This document shows, one piece after another, positions 19,625-32,559 of a stretch of DNA of 64,000 nt. This DNA comes from Nageia nagi (lineage: Eukaryota; Pinophyta). Numbering within the stretch: the stretch's first letter is position 1; the number at the start of each line of letters is the position of its first letter. The notes beneath the pieces are model-generated. The model searched no databases. It was not told the DNA's origin and was given only the letters and a program-made list of their open reading frames with translations. Where the stretch lies: contig JBITNC010000002.1 in NCBI GenBank assembly GCA_050084985.1, positions 38,812,001 to 38,876,000 on the forward strand. The letters run 5' to 3'. A program made the position numbers and the translations under genes.

Positions 19625-22600
19625 GATCGTATGAAGTAAAAACCATTATAAGTCAACTGATCTTTAGGCCAGCCTGCTTAAATGGGCAGTTTGGATGGGA
19701 ACAAAGGGTTTACATCAGTACCACAAATTTATATGAAAAATAATTGAAATTCTATTTGTTTAATCTTTGAGTGGGACTGATGAGTAAAGCATTTACTTTC
19801 ACTACCTGAACACAAGGAGCCCTTTTTCAAGGAAAAAGAGAATCAGTACTATTATACAATGCTCATTTATAGTTGCCCATCATTTTTTTTTTTTGGGTGT
19901 GTGGAGATATTTGCAAATAATATTTTGTGATATTTGCAAAAATAATGTCCATTATTTCTAAATTGTTTAAAGTAGTGAATAGGAATTCTTGTTTTTCCAT
20001 TTGAGAGTTTTTCAACTTCTTTTTTCTCTCCAATTCCTTTAACATGATTGAATGAAAGATAATTTGATTATTATTGAAAGATTTTGCTATAATTAATTAA
20101 TAATATTTTTATTTATATTTTCTAAATGTTATTATATTTTCATTTTTATAATTAAATTTTATTTTTGTAGAGGTTTTAATTATTAATCATTTTATAATTG
20201 AAATTAGATTCATAATAGTTATGAATTTTTAATGTTTATTTTTTAATTACAAACATTAAACAATCAATCCCCATAGGGTGATTAATATTATTAAAAAGTT
20301 AAAAACAGAATACATTTTTATTAATATAATTCTACACTTTAAATAAAGTTAAATTTTGAAAGAAATGAATAATAATTTTATTTAAATATACTATAATTTT
20401 GATAACCCTTAATTCTTTAATGAAGTTAAGTTTTTGTAAATAACACGTTTATTATGGTTTTATCATTTCAAAACTTGTAAAAAATACATTATTTTAATTA
20501 TTAACATTGAGAGTCTTATAGATATAGTTCGTGTGGAAAATCAAATGTCTGTTTCAATATTTTAAAAACTAAATCGGTCTTATTATGTATAAAAAAAATA
20601 ATAATCCATTTCAAAAAAATAGTTTAAAAATTATATAAATATAATTTAAAATTTTTTTTTTTTGATATATAAGAAAGTATATCGAAACTAGTTTTACATT
20701 CTTTACATATCCTAAAATTTTAGGTTACATTTTTTTCATATTTATATGTATCTTAAAATTACATATTGTAATTTTTCATAATTTCATATGTCTTATATTA
20801 TAATATTTTTAATATATTAACATATTTTAAAATCTTATATATCCCGTATGTGATTTTTTTCATGTTTGAAAATGAATAATAAAGATCAATAATGAAATTC
20901 TCACAATAATTTTAACTTTTTATAAAAGACATTATCTAATCTTTCCCAAAATTATGCAATTACGCAAAATACTCTCAATAAATCTGCAATGCGTACTCTA
21001 TGAAAACCGTTGCTAAGACAAACAATTAAAACAAGTCAAAGAATACTCGTAGCAATGCATAAAAAATATCATAACTATTTTAGTAGATAAAAACTTACAA
21101 GACAATCCTCAATCTTTGCCTTTTGTTACCCCAATCCTTCTCTAGTTCTACCATTTAAACTAATAGACTATTCACATTTAAATTATTACTTAACCAAATT
21201 TCTAATTTTAAATAGACTATTCTCAACTAATTCATCATCCCCATAACCAAAAGGAAAATGCAAAGATGGCGTACCCTACTTCATCATTCTGCCCTTATTT
21301 TAAATTTCTAAACCTCTTATTTTACAAGGTTAGTGCGAAAGATTTGAATCTCCTTTGCTTCTTTCAATTTTCCTTCTGATTTAATCCTTATTGCTAAGAT
21401 TATGTCACTCATTACTTTTCATCAGGCTAACTAGTTCGTTGTCTCCATGCTCCATAGCCACTCCCTATCTTGTATCCTCACATCCATGCTAGTATGAGCT
21501 ATATCTACAAGGGACTTATTTTCTGTCTTAGAAATAATGTTATTTTTAATATGAAAACTCTTTCTTATGATATTTGGAAATTATGATGAAGTAGTCATAA
21601 TTAATCATTTCCATAAAAATGTAAATATCTTTAATCTTGTGAAATCTTAAGATTCATATTAATCATGATGAAGTAGTCATATTAATTCATAATTAATCAT
21701 TTCTCATAACACAATAAATATCATAATTTAGATAAATGATCCCTAGTCTCTTGAAATCTTAAGATCCAACGAGAAATGATGAAGTAGCCATAATTTTAAA
21801 CTTGGAAATTATTTTCATAAAGTTTTTACTTCAAGATATAATTTTAATTAAAAACATGTGATACCCAAGGTTATTACAATTTGATGAAAAAAAGAAAACT
21901 AATGGAACTAAATACTTGAGAATTTATTATAAGAGGATCGAATGAGTATAAGATAAAAAATTGACATTAAGGGAGTTTCAATTAGAAGATTTAATCCTTA
22001 AAAAAATAGAACATAAATTAAGATTTGGTATAAAAAAGTACATTTTAACCTAATTTTGATTATGATTATATTATCATAAAAAAATGTATTTATGGAATAT
22101 AGTCTTACAATCTCAATAGGTATTACACCTAATTTATTATCTTTACTTTTCTTATCATTAGTTTTTAACAAATTTTAAATATCATGTCGTTTTCTAATTC
22201 ATTTTTCACTTTATTAAAGTTTGTATTTTAAAATTAGTCACATGCTTATATGATAAAAATTATTTTATAGAGAAATTCTATTTTATTTTCAATTTTCTTA
22301 ATATAGTTTGATAAAACCATTTTACAATTTAATTAGTTTCTAATGAAAGGTATTTTAATCATGAATATATATGAGATTTTGGATCTAATAAATTTGTATT
22401 AAGATTTTTTTATTTTCTTAAGTTGAGTGCCAAAAAATGGCATTTATCATCAACTTGATAAAATTTAGATATGTTTCAACTTTTAAAGATAAAGAGTTTT
22501 GAAATTGGGCTTCCTATATTGGATAGCATTGAACTACCCACCTCTCCAAATCCCTCATCTATATTATGATTTTTGTAAAATCATACTATTATTTCTTTTA

Positions 22601-23182
22601 TGTGATATGGGGATGGACTTAGATAATCAATATAGATTTAATGTATTGAAGATAGTTGTAGAACAAGGGAACACTATCAAATTTATATGGTTATTTTATA
22701 TTTACATTTTTTATAATTTTTATTTTAGATCTAGCTTTTATGATTATGTCATATTCATTGCAATTTATTTTATTATATAATATTATTTTCCAATGAATAA
22801 GTTATAAGAATTTCAACATCATCTACACTTATGTATCCTTCTCTTCTTTAAAAATAATTTATGATCTACTTTGATACGAAGTTATATTTAAAGAGAGGTA
22901 AAACAAATATACTTAAAATTATGTATTTACTTATTTAATTAATCTAAATATCCAAACTTTATATAGTTATTCACTTATCATAAGAACTTAATTTTTATAA
23001 ATGAGTATTGGTATTTTACAAGTGAGGATTTACCTTCTAAATATTTTTTTTGGAAAAGAATTTTTATAATTTCATATAAATCTGAACTTATTTATTCATT
23101 TTAGAGTACCATGAAGAAGAAAATATTATCATAAAATATAACATCCTTTTATTACAATTATATAATATCCTTTTATTACAAT
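19625..23182. other. Very AT-rich intergenic sequence
   Basis: No gene is recognised. Around 21565-21800 a degenerate repeat of roughly 100 bp occurs three times (core ATGATGAAGTAG(T/C)CAT followed by GAAATCTTAAGAT). At 23141-23182 a short unit (ATCCTTTTATTACAATTA) is repeated twice. Confidence 0.5.
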
Positions 23183-23187
23183 TAAAC

Positions 23188-24491
23188 TGATCTAAAATGG
23201 ATTTTTGTAGTAGTAAAAAAGGGTGATTTTTAAGGTTTCACTTTTATTGATTTTATTACATCATTTTGAAGAGCTCTCTTCCATGATTCCAACACATCTA
23301 ATGGCCAATAAAATGGAGCTATGGTTTATAAATTATTGATTTTCAAAATTTGGTGTTAAATATAAAAAATGCAAAATATGCATGGAAGGCTCTATTGACA
23401 GACTCACCAAGAGTAGCTCAAGTTGATTTAAAGCTATAATTTTGATCATTGGTACCTTTTATAATGATGAAGATATGGTTAAAAATTTAAGGCCTTTGGA
23501 TAAAATAATTGAAAGTTATAATACTTGCAAAATAGTAAATTCTCATTCTTTGGTCACAAAGCTACTTTGGAGGCCAACTTGATGGTGATGTTGAGAGAAA
23601 CTCATAAAGATTTAAGACATGAAATTTGGACTAATTAAGCTACAAAAAAATAGGAGAATATAACCATATGAGGTGAAAACAATACTACGGTATGTTAAAA
23701 GATGAGTTTTTTTATTAAAAAGAGGAGAGAAAATAATCAATTGAAGATAAATACCAAGATATGGCATATTTTATTATTGTATTCAACATCTTATAAAGGA
23801 GGAAAAATGATAAAATATTATGTTTATCATCTTTGTAACCAAAAATTCTAAAATTATAATCCCTTATTCTTATAAAAGGGAGCATGGAGACTGAAAATGG
23901 GTTAATTCCTTTTAGTGGATTTTCTTTCCAAGAGGTATTTAGTGTAGGTTTAAAAAGAATGTAGAAGACTCAATTTATTGTAAAATCCATGGAAAATAAC
24001 AAAACCATGAGAGCAATATCGAAGGTACATTTCAAGCTTACATAGAAGAAGAAAAAGAACATGGAAAAGATTATTTCCATTGAGAAAGAAGTAGATGCCA
24101 TAATCGCCATGATGAATAAAAAAGACAAAGAATAGTTTTAAAGATGTCATCATGGGATAAGAGATGTGGAACTATGCTCAAGGAATGTCATTGAAGAAAG
24201 AGTCATCTTCAAGAAAGGGATTCAATGGAGAGCTTGCAGTGATCTTATGATTTAGTTGTGATAAAACAAAGAGTGATGCAAGAAGGATCATACAAGTGAC
24301 ATTATTTTAATAGACTCGATAATAATGGATTGCTATTTCTTGGATGTAGACCATATTGGTTGAACCAAGATAACTATATGTTTACATCAATTTGTGTGTT
24401 TTTTATTTGGTGTGCATTTTTATTTCGATAAGCACTAAAAGAAATAAAGTATGAGATGCAAAATAAACTCTTTAGTAGGGTTTATGGATCA
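23188..24491 (+). repeat. 5' LTR of the short-interior element
   Basis: 1304 bp, TG to CA, preceded by the TAAAC duplication and followed by the primer binding site. Its late part includes GATGTAGACCATATTGGTTGAAC-like sequence (about 24350-24370). That is like the TRIM LTR at 15095-15115, but the LTRs are otherwise different. Confidence 0.85.
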
Positions 24492-24915
24492 AGTTGGTAT
24501 CAGATAAATTCTTTTGCTAGGAATTGATGGAGTCTATTCAAAAAGTGGAATGGGTGCTTTTATGGAATCATGGTTTAGAAGCATTAAATGTTGAGGTAAA
24601 ATTTCACTTTTTCCATCAACAAATTTTCATTAACAATTAAATTTTTTTTCTAATGTAATATTTATTGATACAAATTCTAGTGGGAATAAGTGCATGTCTT
24701 GTCAGTAGTTGTGATGATGAGGAAGCTATGTTGGAATGGAGAGTATTTTGCTTATTGATTGCTAAGAATGAGAAGTTACATACTTGAGATGCCAAGCAAA
24801 TTCAAATTGTGTGAGGTAAGAAGAGGTAGATCTAGATTTGTTTATGTTGATTAATTTCCTCATTATTTCAATTCCAAGGCTTTTGTGGGACCAAAAGCCC
24901 ATAAAATAGGATGAG
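24492..24915 (+). other. Interior of the short-interior element
   Basis: This 424-bp interior starts with the primer binding site and ends with a purine-rich tract. Open frames are tiny and I see no gag-like block, so it is probably a packaging and priming sequence only. Confidence 0.7.
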
Positions 24916-26313
24916 TGATCTGAAATGGATTTTCAAAGTCATAAAAAAGGTGATTTTTCAAATTCTTATTTTTATTGATTTTATTACATCATATTGAATA
25001 CCTCTCTTCCATGATTCTAATGTTTCAAATGGAAAATAAAATAGAGCTATGGTTTGTAAGTAATAGTTTTCAAAATTCGGATTTAAATATAAAAAATGCA
25101 AAATATGCATGGAAGGCTCTATTGATGACTCATTGAGAACAACTCATGTTGATTCAAAGCTTTAAATTTGTATTTTTGCTAACTTGTTAAAATGTTAAGG
25201 CATTTCAATAAAAGAATTAAAAGTTATAGCACTCATAAAATGATAAATTCTCATTCTATATTCATGACTTAGTCAAAATTTGATAGCTACCAGGTGCAAA
25301 TCTGCATCAAAGGCCAACTTGATGGCAATGTTGGGAGAAACTCATAAGGAGTTAAGCTACATATATCCTAGAACACCTAGATAAAATTTTGTGATATTTG
25401 GAATTTTAGTCATTATGTGTTCATGACAGAATGGCACTAGAAATTTTTTGATAATTTTGAAAAATCCAAAAAAAAAGGATAATATAACCATATGAGGTCA
25501 AAAAAATGGTATGGGATACTAAAATATAAGATTTTGTTGGAAAGAGGAGAGAAAATAATCAATTAGAGATAAATACCAAGATGTGGCATATTTTATTGTT
25601 GTATTTAGCATCTTATAAAGGAGGGAAAATGATAAAATATTATGTTTATCATCTTAATAACCATATATTCTAAAATTGTAATCCCTTATTTTTATAAAAG
25701 GAAGCATGGAGATTGAAAATGGGTTAATTCCTTTTAGTGGGCTTTCCTTCCAATGAGGAGTTAGTGTAGGTTTGAAGAGAATGTAGAAGACTCCATTTTA
25801 TTGTAAATTCCATGGAAAATAACAAAACTATGAAACTAATATCAAAGGTGCATTTCAAGCTTGCATAGAAGAAGAAAAACAACATGGAAAATATTATTTC
25901 CATGGAGAAATAAATGGAAGACATAATCTCCATGATGGAAAAAATAGATATAAAGAGTAGTTGTAAAGATGGCATCATGGGAAAAAAATGTGGAGTTATG
26001 CTCAAGAAATTTTGTTGAAAATAGAGTCATCATCAAGAAAGGGATTTAGTAGAGAGCCTACAATGATCATGCGATTCAATTTCAAAAAATATAAGAGTGG
26101 AGCAAGAAGGATCATACAAGTGATATTGTAAAATGGACTCTACAATAATGGATTGCTATTTGCTAGATGTAGACCACATTGATCGAAGCAAGGTAACTAT
26201 ATGCATACATCATTTTGTGTGTTTTTATTTGGTGTACATTTTTATTTTTGCAAGCACTAAAATAAATAAAGTATAATATCCAAAATAAACTCTTGAGTAG
26301 GGTTTACAAATCA
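24916..26313 (+). repeat. 3' LTR of the short-interior element
   Basis: 1398 bp, TGATCTGAAATGG to TTTACAAATCA, followed by TAAAC. It is about 95 bp longer than its partner through small insertions, for example around 25360-25440. The two have diverged by many substitutions, so the insertion is old. Confidence 0.85.
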
Positions 26314-26318
26314 TAAAC

Positions 26319-26985
26319 ATTTTAAAATTTCCTCACATATTATAATATTATTTAATTTACATTTCATTAACTTAAATTTGTAAATATAGATGCATAACAT
26401 AATTATTTAATCTTTTTATGAGAGATATTTTTATAATTTGAAAATACCAAATATTAATCTTCATATCTATGCAAAAATGTGCAACAAATTATCATTTTAT
26501 CTTATCTCATAAATGTTTAAATATTTATATTTTATTTAAGTAATTTGTGTATTAATGATAAAATAAAATAAAAATTATGATTAGATTTATTCAAGAAACT
26601 TTTAGTGGGTGAATAAGTGAACTATAACTATAATTTTGGATTTTCAATTTTTGATTTGAATATTATAGCACACAATGGGTCCCACCTTAAAGCCAAAATT
26701 TTATTAAAAAATATTTAAATTTTTGGGTCATATAGCTGAGCTTTTTACATATTTTTTAATATATTAGAATTCTTTTCTAATCCAATTTTAGCTCATTTGC
26801 CTTGAAACTATAAAAATAAAAAGTAATTCCACCTAAATAACCACTTATAGGTTAGTATATTTATATAGATACCAAACACCCTTTCCAAACCACCACATCA
26901 TAGACTTGAGGAAGCTATTACATAACAACCTTGAGTTTGCTCTTGTTTTGTGATACTTTAATCCAATAAAATAAGTTCATAACCT
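26319..26985. other. AT-rich spacer
   Basis: No feature is recognised. Confidence 0.4.
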
Positions 26986-26989
26986 TATT

Positions 26990-27625
26990 CCTACATTGGG
27001 TCTGATCCTATAACCAGATCAAAATCATATTCTTGTAACTAGGTTGGAATCATTTTCTTGCAATTAGGTCAAAACTTGAATCTAGGTTAAAATATTTTTT
27101 CTACATCTAGGTTAAAATGTTTTTCCTATTACTGAGTTGGAATTTGAATCTAGGTCAAAATCAGTTACTTGCAACCAGGTTGAAACTTACATTAAAGTTG
27201 AGACCATAATCCTATAATCAAATTAGAGTCCATATCTAAGTAAGGACCATAGTCTTGCAATAGGATCAAAACCATATTCCTACAACCAAGTCAAAATCAT
27301 TTTATTGTAATTGAATTAAAACTTGCATCCAAATAGGAACTTTCTACTAGATTAAAACCTATAATCAGGTCATAACCTATAACTGATCAAAACTTGTAAC
27401 TGGGTTTAAATCTACAACTAGGTGGAAACTTATAATTAGATTGAAACTTGCAACTAGTTGAAACTTGTAATTGATTAAAACATACAATTGGGTTGAAACC
27501 TATAATCAGTAGAATCCTATAACCACTCAAAACCTATAATCGGGTCTCAATCTATAATTGATTGAAACTTACAATTAAATCAAAACTTGCAATCAATCAA
27601 AACCTACAACTAGATTGAATGCAGA
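26990..27625. repeat. Degenerate tandem repeat, unit near 18-24 bp
   Basis: Variants of AAACTTGCAACTAGGTTG and AAACCTATAATCAGGTC recur some 25 times or more, with irregular unit length and many substitutions. The right part (from about 27340) is the most regular. There is no coding frame. Confidence 0.75.
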
Positions 27626-30590
27626 TCTATACACTAGAGTTGGTTGCATTTTCCTACAATTGGTTGGGATTTTCAAATGCATACCTAGGGCTTATTTTTT
27701 AAGAAAAAGGGATCATGTAACTAATCATTGGAAAGGAGTTTTCATGAACTTTCCAATGGTGTAGATCATTTCCCCCCATTAGATGTATCAAGAAAAATTA
27801 TGATCTTTTGAAGATGGTTGATCTTTTCTACAAGCTTCAAATTATGCCCAACCTCATAAAATGTTAAGGTAAAATGCCCTAAATACCTGGTTGTGTATCC
27901 AATGGTGTTTACATGGTTGCATGTCTCATAGCCCCAACCTAGTGGCATATTTTATTATATCGATCTAGTCACATGGATGTATGATATCAGATCAGTTGTA
28001 TCCATATGTAATATTTAACCTATTACAAAATATTTGATGTTGAAATAGTTACATAGAATCTAGATGTCGTGTTTAATTAGATGCAAAGTATTTATACCAA
28101 ACTTGTTACACAATATTGAGTGTTGATTTGGTTACAAATAGTTTTCCAATTATTTACATCTTTCTTTTTAAATTTATATAAAAATTTATCATGACCTACC
28201 TCAAGACATTGTTTGACCTCGAGTACCATCAAGGATTTGGATGGATCATGTTTGGAATAATGTTATGGTGATGATGAATTTGATAAGAAAATATGTATCA
28301 TTTGTGTAATTTGATGTTGGCTTCAAGGTTTTTCATGATGTAGGTAATAGGTCACCTCAAGATGAAAGTGTGATTGAAATTCCCTAGGGATGAAAGGTGA
28401 GTTGGTGATGGGAATGGAAGGGTAAAAAGGATGAAATAATTAGCATTGGATTACTAACACACCCTATGAACATCATAGATCATGTAGTTGCATGTTAGAA
28501 TAATTTATACGATTGTCAATCTCTTAATGGAAGTGTGGTTCAAATGTGTGTGGATTGATAATCTTACCTTGTAGGATGGGGTGATCATTGTAAGTAAAGG
28601 TGTGATTCCTTTATTGTGTATTTTTTGAAATTTGAATTTGAAAAGGAAGGAAAAAGAGTATACCTTATTTAAATTTGAAAATTTACATAAGGTTAGAAAA
28701 ATCAATTTAAATGATGTAAAAGTTAAAAATAAGTGCCTACACTATTGCCACATATTAATAATGGAAACACTATTATTGAAAATTTTAATATAAAAATATA
28801 TTTTAGCACTATGTGTAATTATTAAGGCATTATTGGGTATGGCACATATATTTTGTTCTAATGTGTGTGGTGGAAAGTAAAAATAGTTTTAGTAGTAATC
28901 AAATAGTAACCTAGACTAACCTAATTTTAAATGATTCTAAATATTAATTGAAACCATAATAGCCACTTTAGAATTTAAAATTTATTATACTTATCTCTAG
29001 CCCCTTAGTGGAATTAAAGTGAGAATAGTAAACTATTTGACCATTTCTTACACTCTAATACTACAAATACAAGGGGATCTTACCTTAAGAAAAATCACCA
29101 CCAAGAAACTAAGCCATCCAATAAATCATTATTAGAGTTTTTAGAGAAAAGAAAAGCCCACTCTATCTCCTCTTAAAATCAGATGCATTCCCTTGATTTT
29201 CTTAAGGTTGACTAGTATGTTGTAAGCCTTAAATATTCATAGTTTGTTTTACGTGAAAGATATTTTATACTTACATGTGTTTGAAATGAATCTAAATATG
29301 TTACAGTAGTAAGAGATATAGTTTGGTAAGATAAATTGTCTTGAATGAAGGGCTAAAGTAATCATTATTTTTCTTTTTGGTTTGGATATTAAGGTTCATC
29401 AAAGATTCAATATTTTACTATTCCCTATGGCCCATAATGTTTATAGCTCCATCACTTTCTTCTCTAATCTTATTAAGTAAAGTTTTGAATTCACAAGATA
29501 CCATTTTTTCCAAATTTATTATTTCTTTCTCCTAACATTTACTTCTCTTGAGAGTATATTCTAGTAGATCAAGTCCTGAACCTTATGTACTATTTTATGT
29601 GAGAGCTCATAATCACTTGTTCAACTACTCTTTGTTAGGTTTCCATATCTTCCTCAAGAGATTCTACGATGGTAGATGCTGGTAAATGATACAAAGTCTA
29701 GCTTTATTTAACCTATGTTAGTTTTCCTCTTAGCCATCATGGATGTTGATTAACAAATGATCCCTAAAACCTTATTTGTATTGGACATATTAACAACTTC
29801 TAAACCTTGTGTGTTTCTCCCATACATCATATTAGGGCACTCTCAATTACAACATTTGATGTGGAACTATACTCCACTCCTCCTTGAGTTTTAAATGTGA
29901 CACATCCTGGAAGAACGTTGGTAAAAGTGGTAGACTTTAGCTTAAACTTCTAGTATGATTACCTTGCAAGATATCTTAGTGATTGAATCATGCCTTCCTA
30001 TGATGAGTGTCATCCATGAGGTGTGTAAAAATATTTCCAAGCCTTGTTTAACATCCAATTCATTGAGTGGTCTCCATATCCTTTTTTCAAATGCCTCCAT
30101 GGTGTCACATGCTAGATCCAAAACTTAGCAAGGTTTTAGAGTTTGTTTTCTCTAAGATGACCTTTTTCTTTCTATATCCTATCATAGAATGCAATTGGTA
30201 TGATACTAATCCAAAATTTATCTCCAAACCTTTGCCAGATGCCTCTAGAACTTTTGCATGATCATCTAAGATTGCAAAATCTAGTTGTTGTTGAGTTGCT
30301 TGAGTCCTCTTGTGCACTGGTATATTATATTCATACCTAAGAAGCCTTCAAAATGCCTTCCATGGTAATGACATAATGATAATGTAGACCCCATGAAGTG
30401 TCCATGCATATCAACATACTCATTTTCTACATTTTCTATCAAAATCAAGCTATTGGTTTATTTTAAGGTGGATTTAGTTTAAATTTGACATTTTATCCTA
30501 AATTTGTAGTAATGATCCTGATAATAATAGTGCACAATGTATTACATGGCCAAGAATAATAGAGTAATGGGAAAATAGAATAAATATTAT
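27626..30590. other. Intergenic sequence with no recognised feature
   Basis: Short open frames occur on both strands, but none shows a domain. No LTR pair, primer binding site or clear repeat is visible. Confidence 0.4.
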
Positions 30591-30851
30591 GTGTGTGATC
30601 TACAAGAGTTATCTAATGTAGTCATATGGAAAATGAGAGGAAAAAGACCAAGGAGAGAAGAATTATGGAAATGTGTTGAAGAAAAATTCAAAGCCAAGGG
30701 TGATTTTCTACTAATAACCTTGTCATGTAATTTTTTCATGTTTTTGTTTAAGGATCATGAATACAACACATTGAATACAAGAATTTTAATCTTATATACT
30801 ATAACTTCCAGCAAGATGGTCACATTAAGAGGTATTGTACTAGAATATTAG
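30591..30851 (+). pseudogene. Possible DUF4283-like fragment
   Basis: The 86-codon frame contains REELWKCVEEKFKAKGDF followed by CNFFMFLFKDHE. This resembles the start of DUF4283, the N-terminal domain of many plant LINE ORF1 proteins (W-x-KGD... then FxxFxFKxxED). The similarity is short, and the downstream part does not continue the domain. A chance open frame is possible. Confidence 0.25.
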
Positions 30852-32080
30852 GGACAAGGAACTATGAAATCACATGGGAGCCACTCAAGATTCCTTTTTC
30901 ATTTATCACTTGTCTTGTATCATCACTTTAGATCATTGCATATGGTGTCAATACTCAGTGTTCTCCCACTTTTTAATGTTATCTTACCTTTTTTGGGTGC
31001 ATGGGAAACACAAGTCAATCATATCCTATCCACACTTAATCTAGTTATGTCTTGTTATATTTCCTTTTTCACCATTTACTATGTATATATCACCATCATG
31101 ACATTGATTGTTGGACAATCTCTTCTACCTAGTTCAGTATAGAGCTAGTACATGTCCTACACATTAAGATTGAAATCAATTTTATCTCTCTTCTTTTTTC
31201 ATCCTATCATTTTTTATTTCCACATCGTTCTCCATCCTTAATCATTACATTCATATGTCGAGGCCATTGAATGACAATGTTAGCAATATATGAAATTACT
31301 CGACAAAAAGAGCTCATTCTACACAATAATATGGAAGTTGGCCCCAAATCCATTTTCACTTTTATTTATTCCCTTCATTATTTTGTGAGGTTATTTTATC
31401 TCTATTATCTACTTATGTTAATTTTTAAGTCATTTTATCTTATCTTGACACATTTTGCATTGTCCCTTTTTGACACATTGAACTTTTTAGCTTTCATTTT
31501 CCTTCAAAAACTTGCTTAACCATGACAATTTTCTATGCCATTTATTTTATTTTATCCATATTTCTAAATACGATGATATTCCTTTGGTGTCATTGTGTTT
31601 TTGTTGTCCTTGTATTTTCTTTAGCTTCCCAAAGTGGGCTACTTGGCCACTTTAATCACTTTTCTACACCTACATTGATTTGCATCATGTGATCATTCTA
31701 CCTTTACATTTTGACCCACTTTGTAGCCATTTTCGAGTCCATTTCATTTTAGGACCATAGGTCTTGAAATTTGACATCTTGAAAAGTTGCCTTTGTTTTG
31801 CTAGTTTTAAACCTACCAAACTATGTCTATTTTCCATTCTATTAGTTTCTTGTGGCTCTATGATATACTATCAATCATCCCCTCAAATTTCATAGTTTAA
31901 CTTTATCATTTGATGCCTTTTAGAAGCCCAAATAGAAGCCTTCTTGAAATGGTGCACTTTGAGTGAGCACTAAAGGTTTTACCCAAACATCTAAACCATG
32001 CATTGCATACATCTAAAACATGCATTCTATCACACATATAAATAACACCTAATATTATGTAATGAAACTTAAGCACACAT
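30852..32080. other. AT-rich intergenic sequence
   Basis: No domain or element end is recognised; the open frames are short and hydrophobic because of T-richness. Confidence 0.4.
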
Positions 32081-32082
32081 AG

Positions 32083-32086
<4 letters not shown>

Positions 32087-32116
<30 letters not shown>

Positions 32117-32156
32117 TAAGAATAATAATAATAATAATAATAATAAAATTTTATCC
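32087..32156. repeat. (AAT)n microsatellite
   Basis: About 70 bp of ATA/AAT repeats, interrupted once by ATATAAGA in the middle. Confidence 0.95.
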
Positions 32157-32559
32157 TAGCCATCAAAAATACATATCATATAACAACATATAGTACATCT
32201 CATGCCCATGCATGTTTGGCTCAACCATGTCTCCTTGAATGATGTCATCTCGATGATCAAGATGAATAATGATGGGATCAACTTGAATTCTTTAAGTGAT
32301 AGTGGGAGCCCTGTAATGCTATCAGGTTCCACTAAGTCCTCTTATTGGTAGCTATCTTCGATAGGCTCAACATTGCTAGAATTAGATGTCAAATCCTACC
32401 AAACTCCTCCTCATAGAATGTGACTCTCTTGTTTATCTCCATGAGGCAATGAGTTTTTCCATCCACTGTATGATCTAGCATGGTGATGTACTATTATGTT
32501 TCTACCAACTCTCCCTCTAGCTGAGATATCCTTAGCTATATTATTGCCATGTCTCCTCT

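Larger units (their letters stand above)
23183..26318 (+). mobile_element. Non-autonomous LTR retrotransposon with long LTRs and a 424-bp interior
   Basis: LTRs at 23188-24491 and 24916-26313 are about 1.3 and 1.4 kb, start TGATCT(A/G)AAATGG and end GGATCA and AAATCA. They match along their length (for example GCAAAATATGCATGGAAGGC). A primer binding site TTGGTATCAGAT follows the first LTR at 24494, and a purine-rich AAAATAGGATGAG precedes the second. The interior is only 424 bp and has no gag or pol, so transposition proteins must have come from another element. The flanks are the same five bases, TAAAC, at 23183-23187 and 26314-26318. That target-site duplication shows both ends are original and the copy is a complete insertion. 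Confidence 0.85.

Noticed and set aside
22499-22780. Hydrophobic 93-codon plus-strand frame
   Set aside because: T-rich sequence gives Phe/Ile/Tyr-rich frames by chance; there is no start context, promoter or known domain.
23950-26036. Minus-strand frames at 23950-24153 and 25724-26036 that resemble each other
   Set aside because: Their similarity is explained by lying in the two LTRs of the same element.
30105-30317. 70-codon minus-strand frame
   Set aside because: No domain, and overlaps an equally long plus-strand frame; treated as chance.
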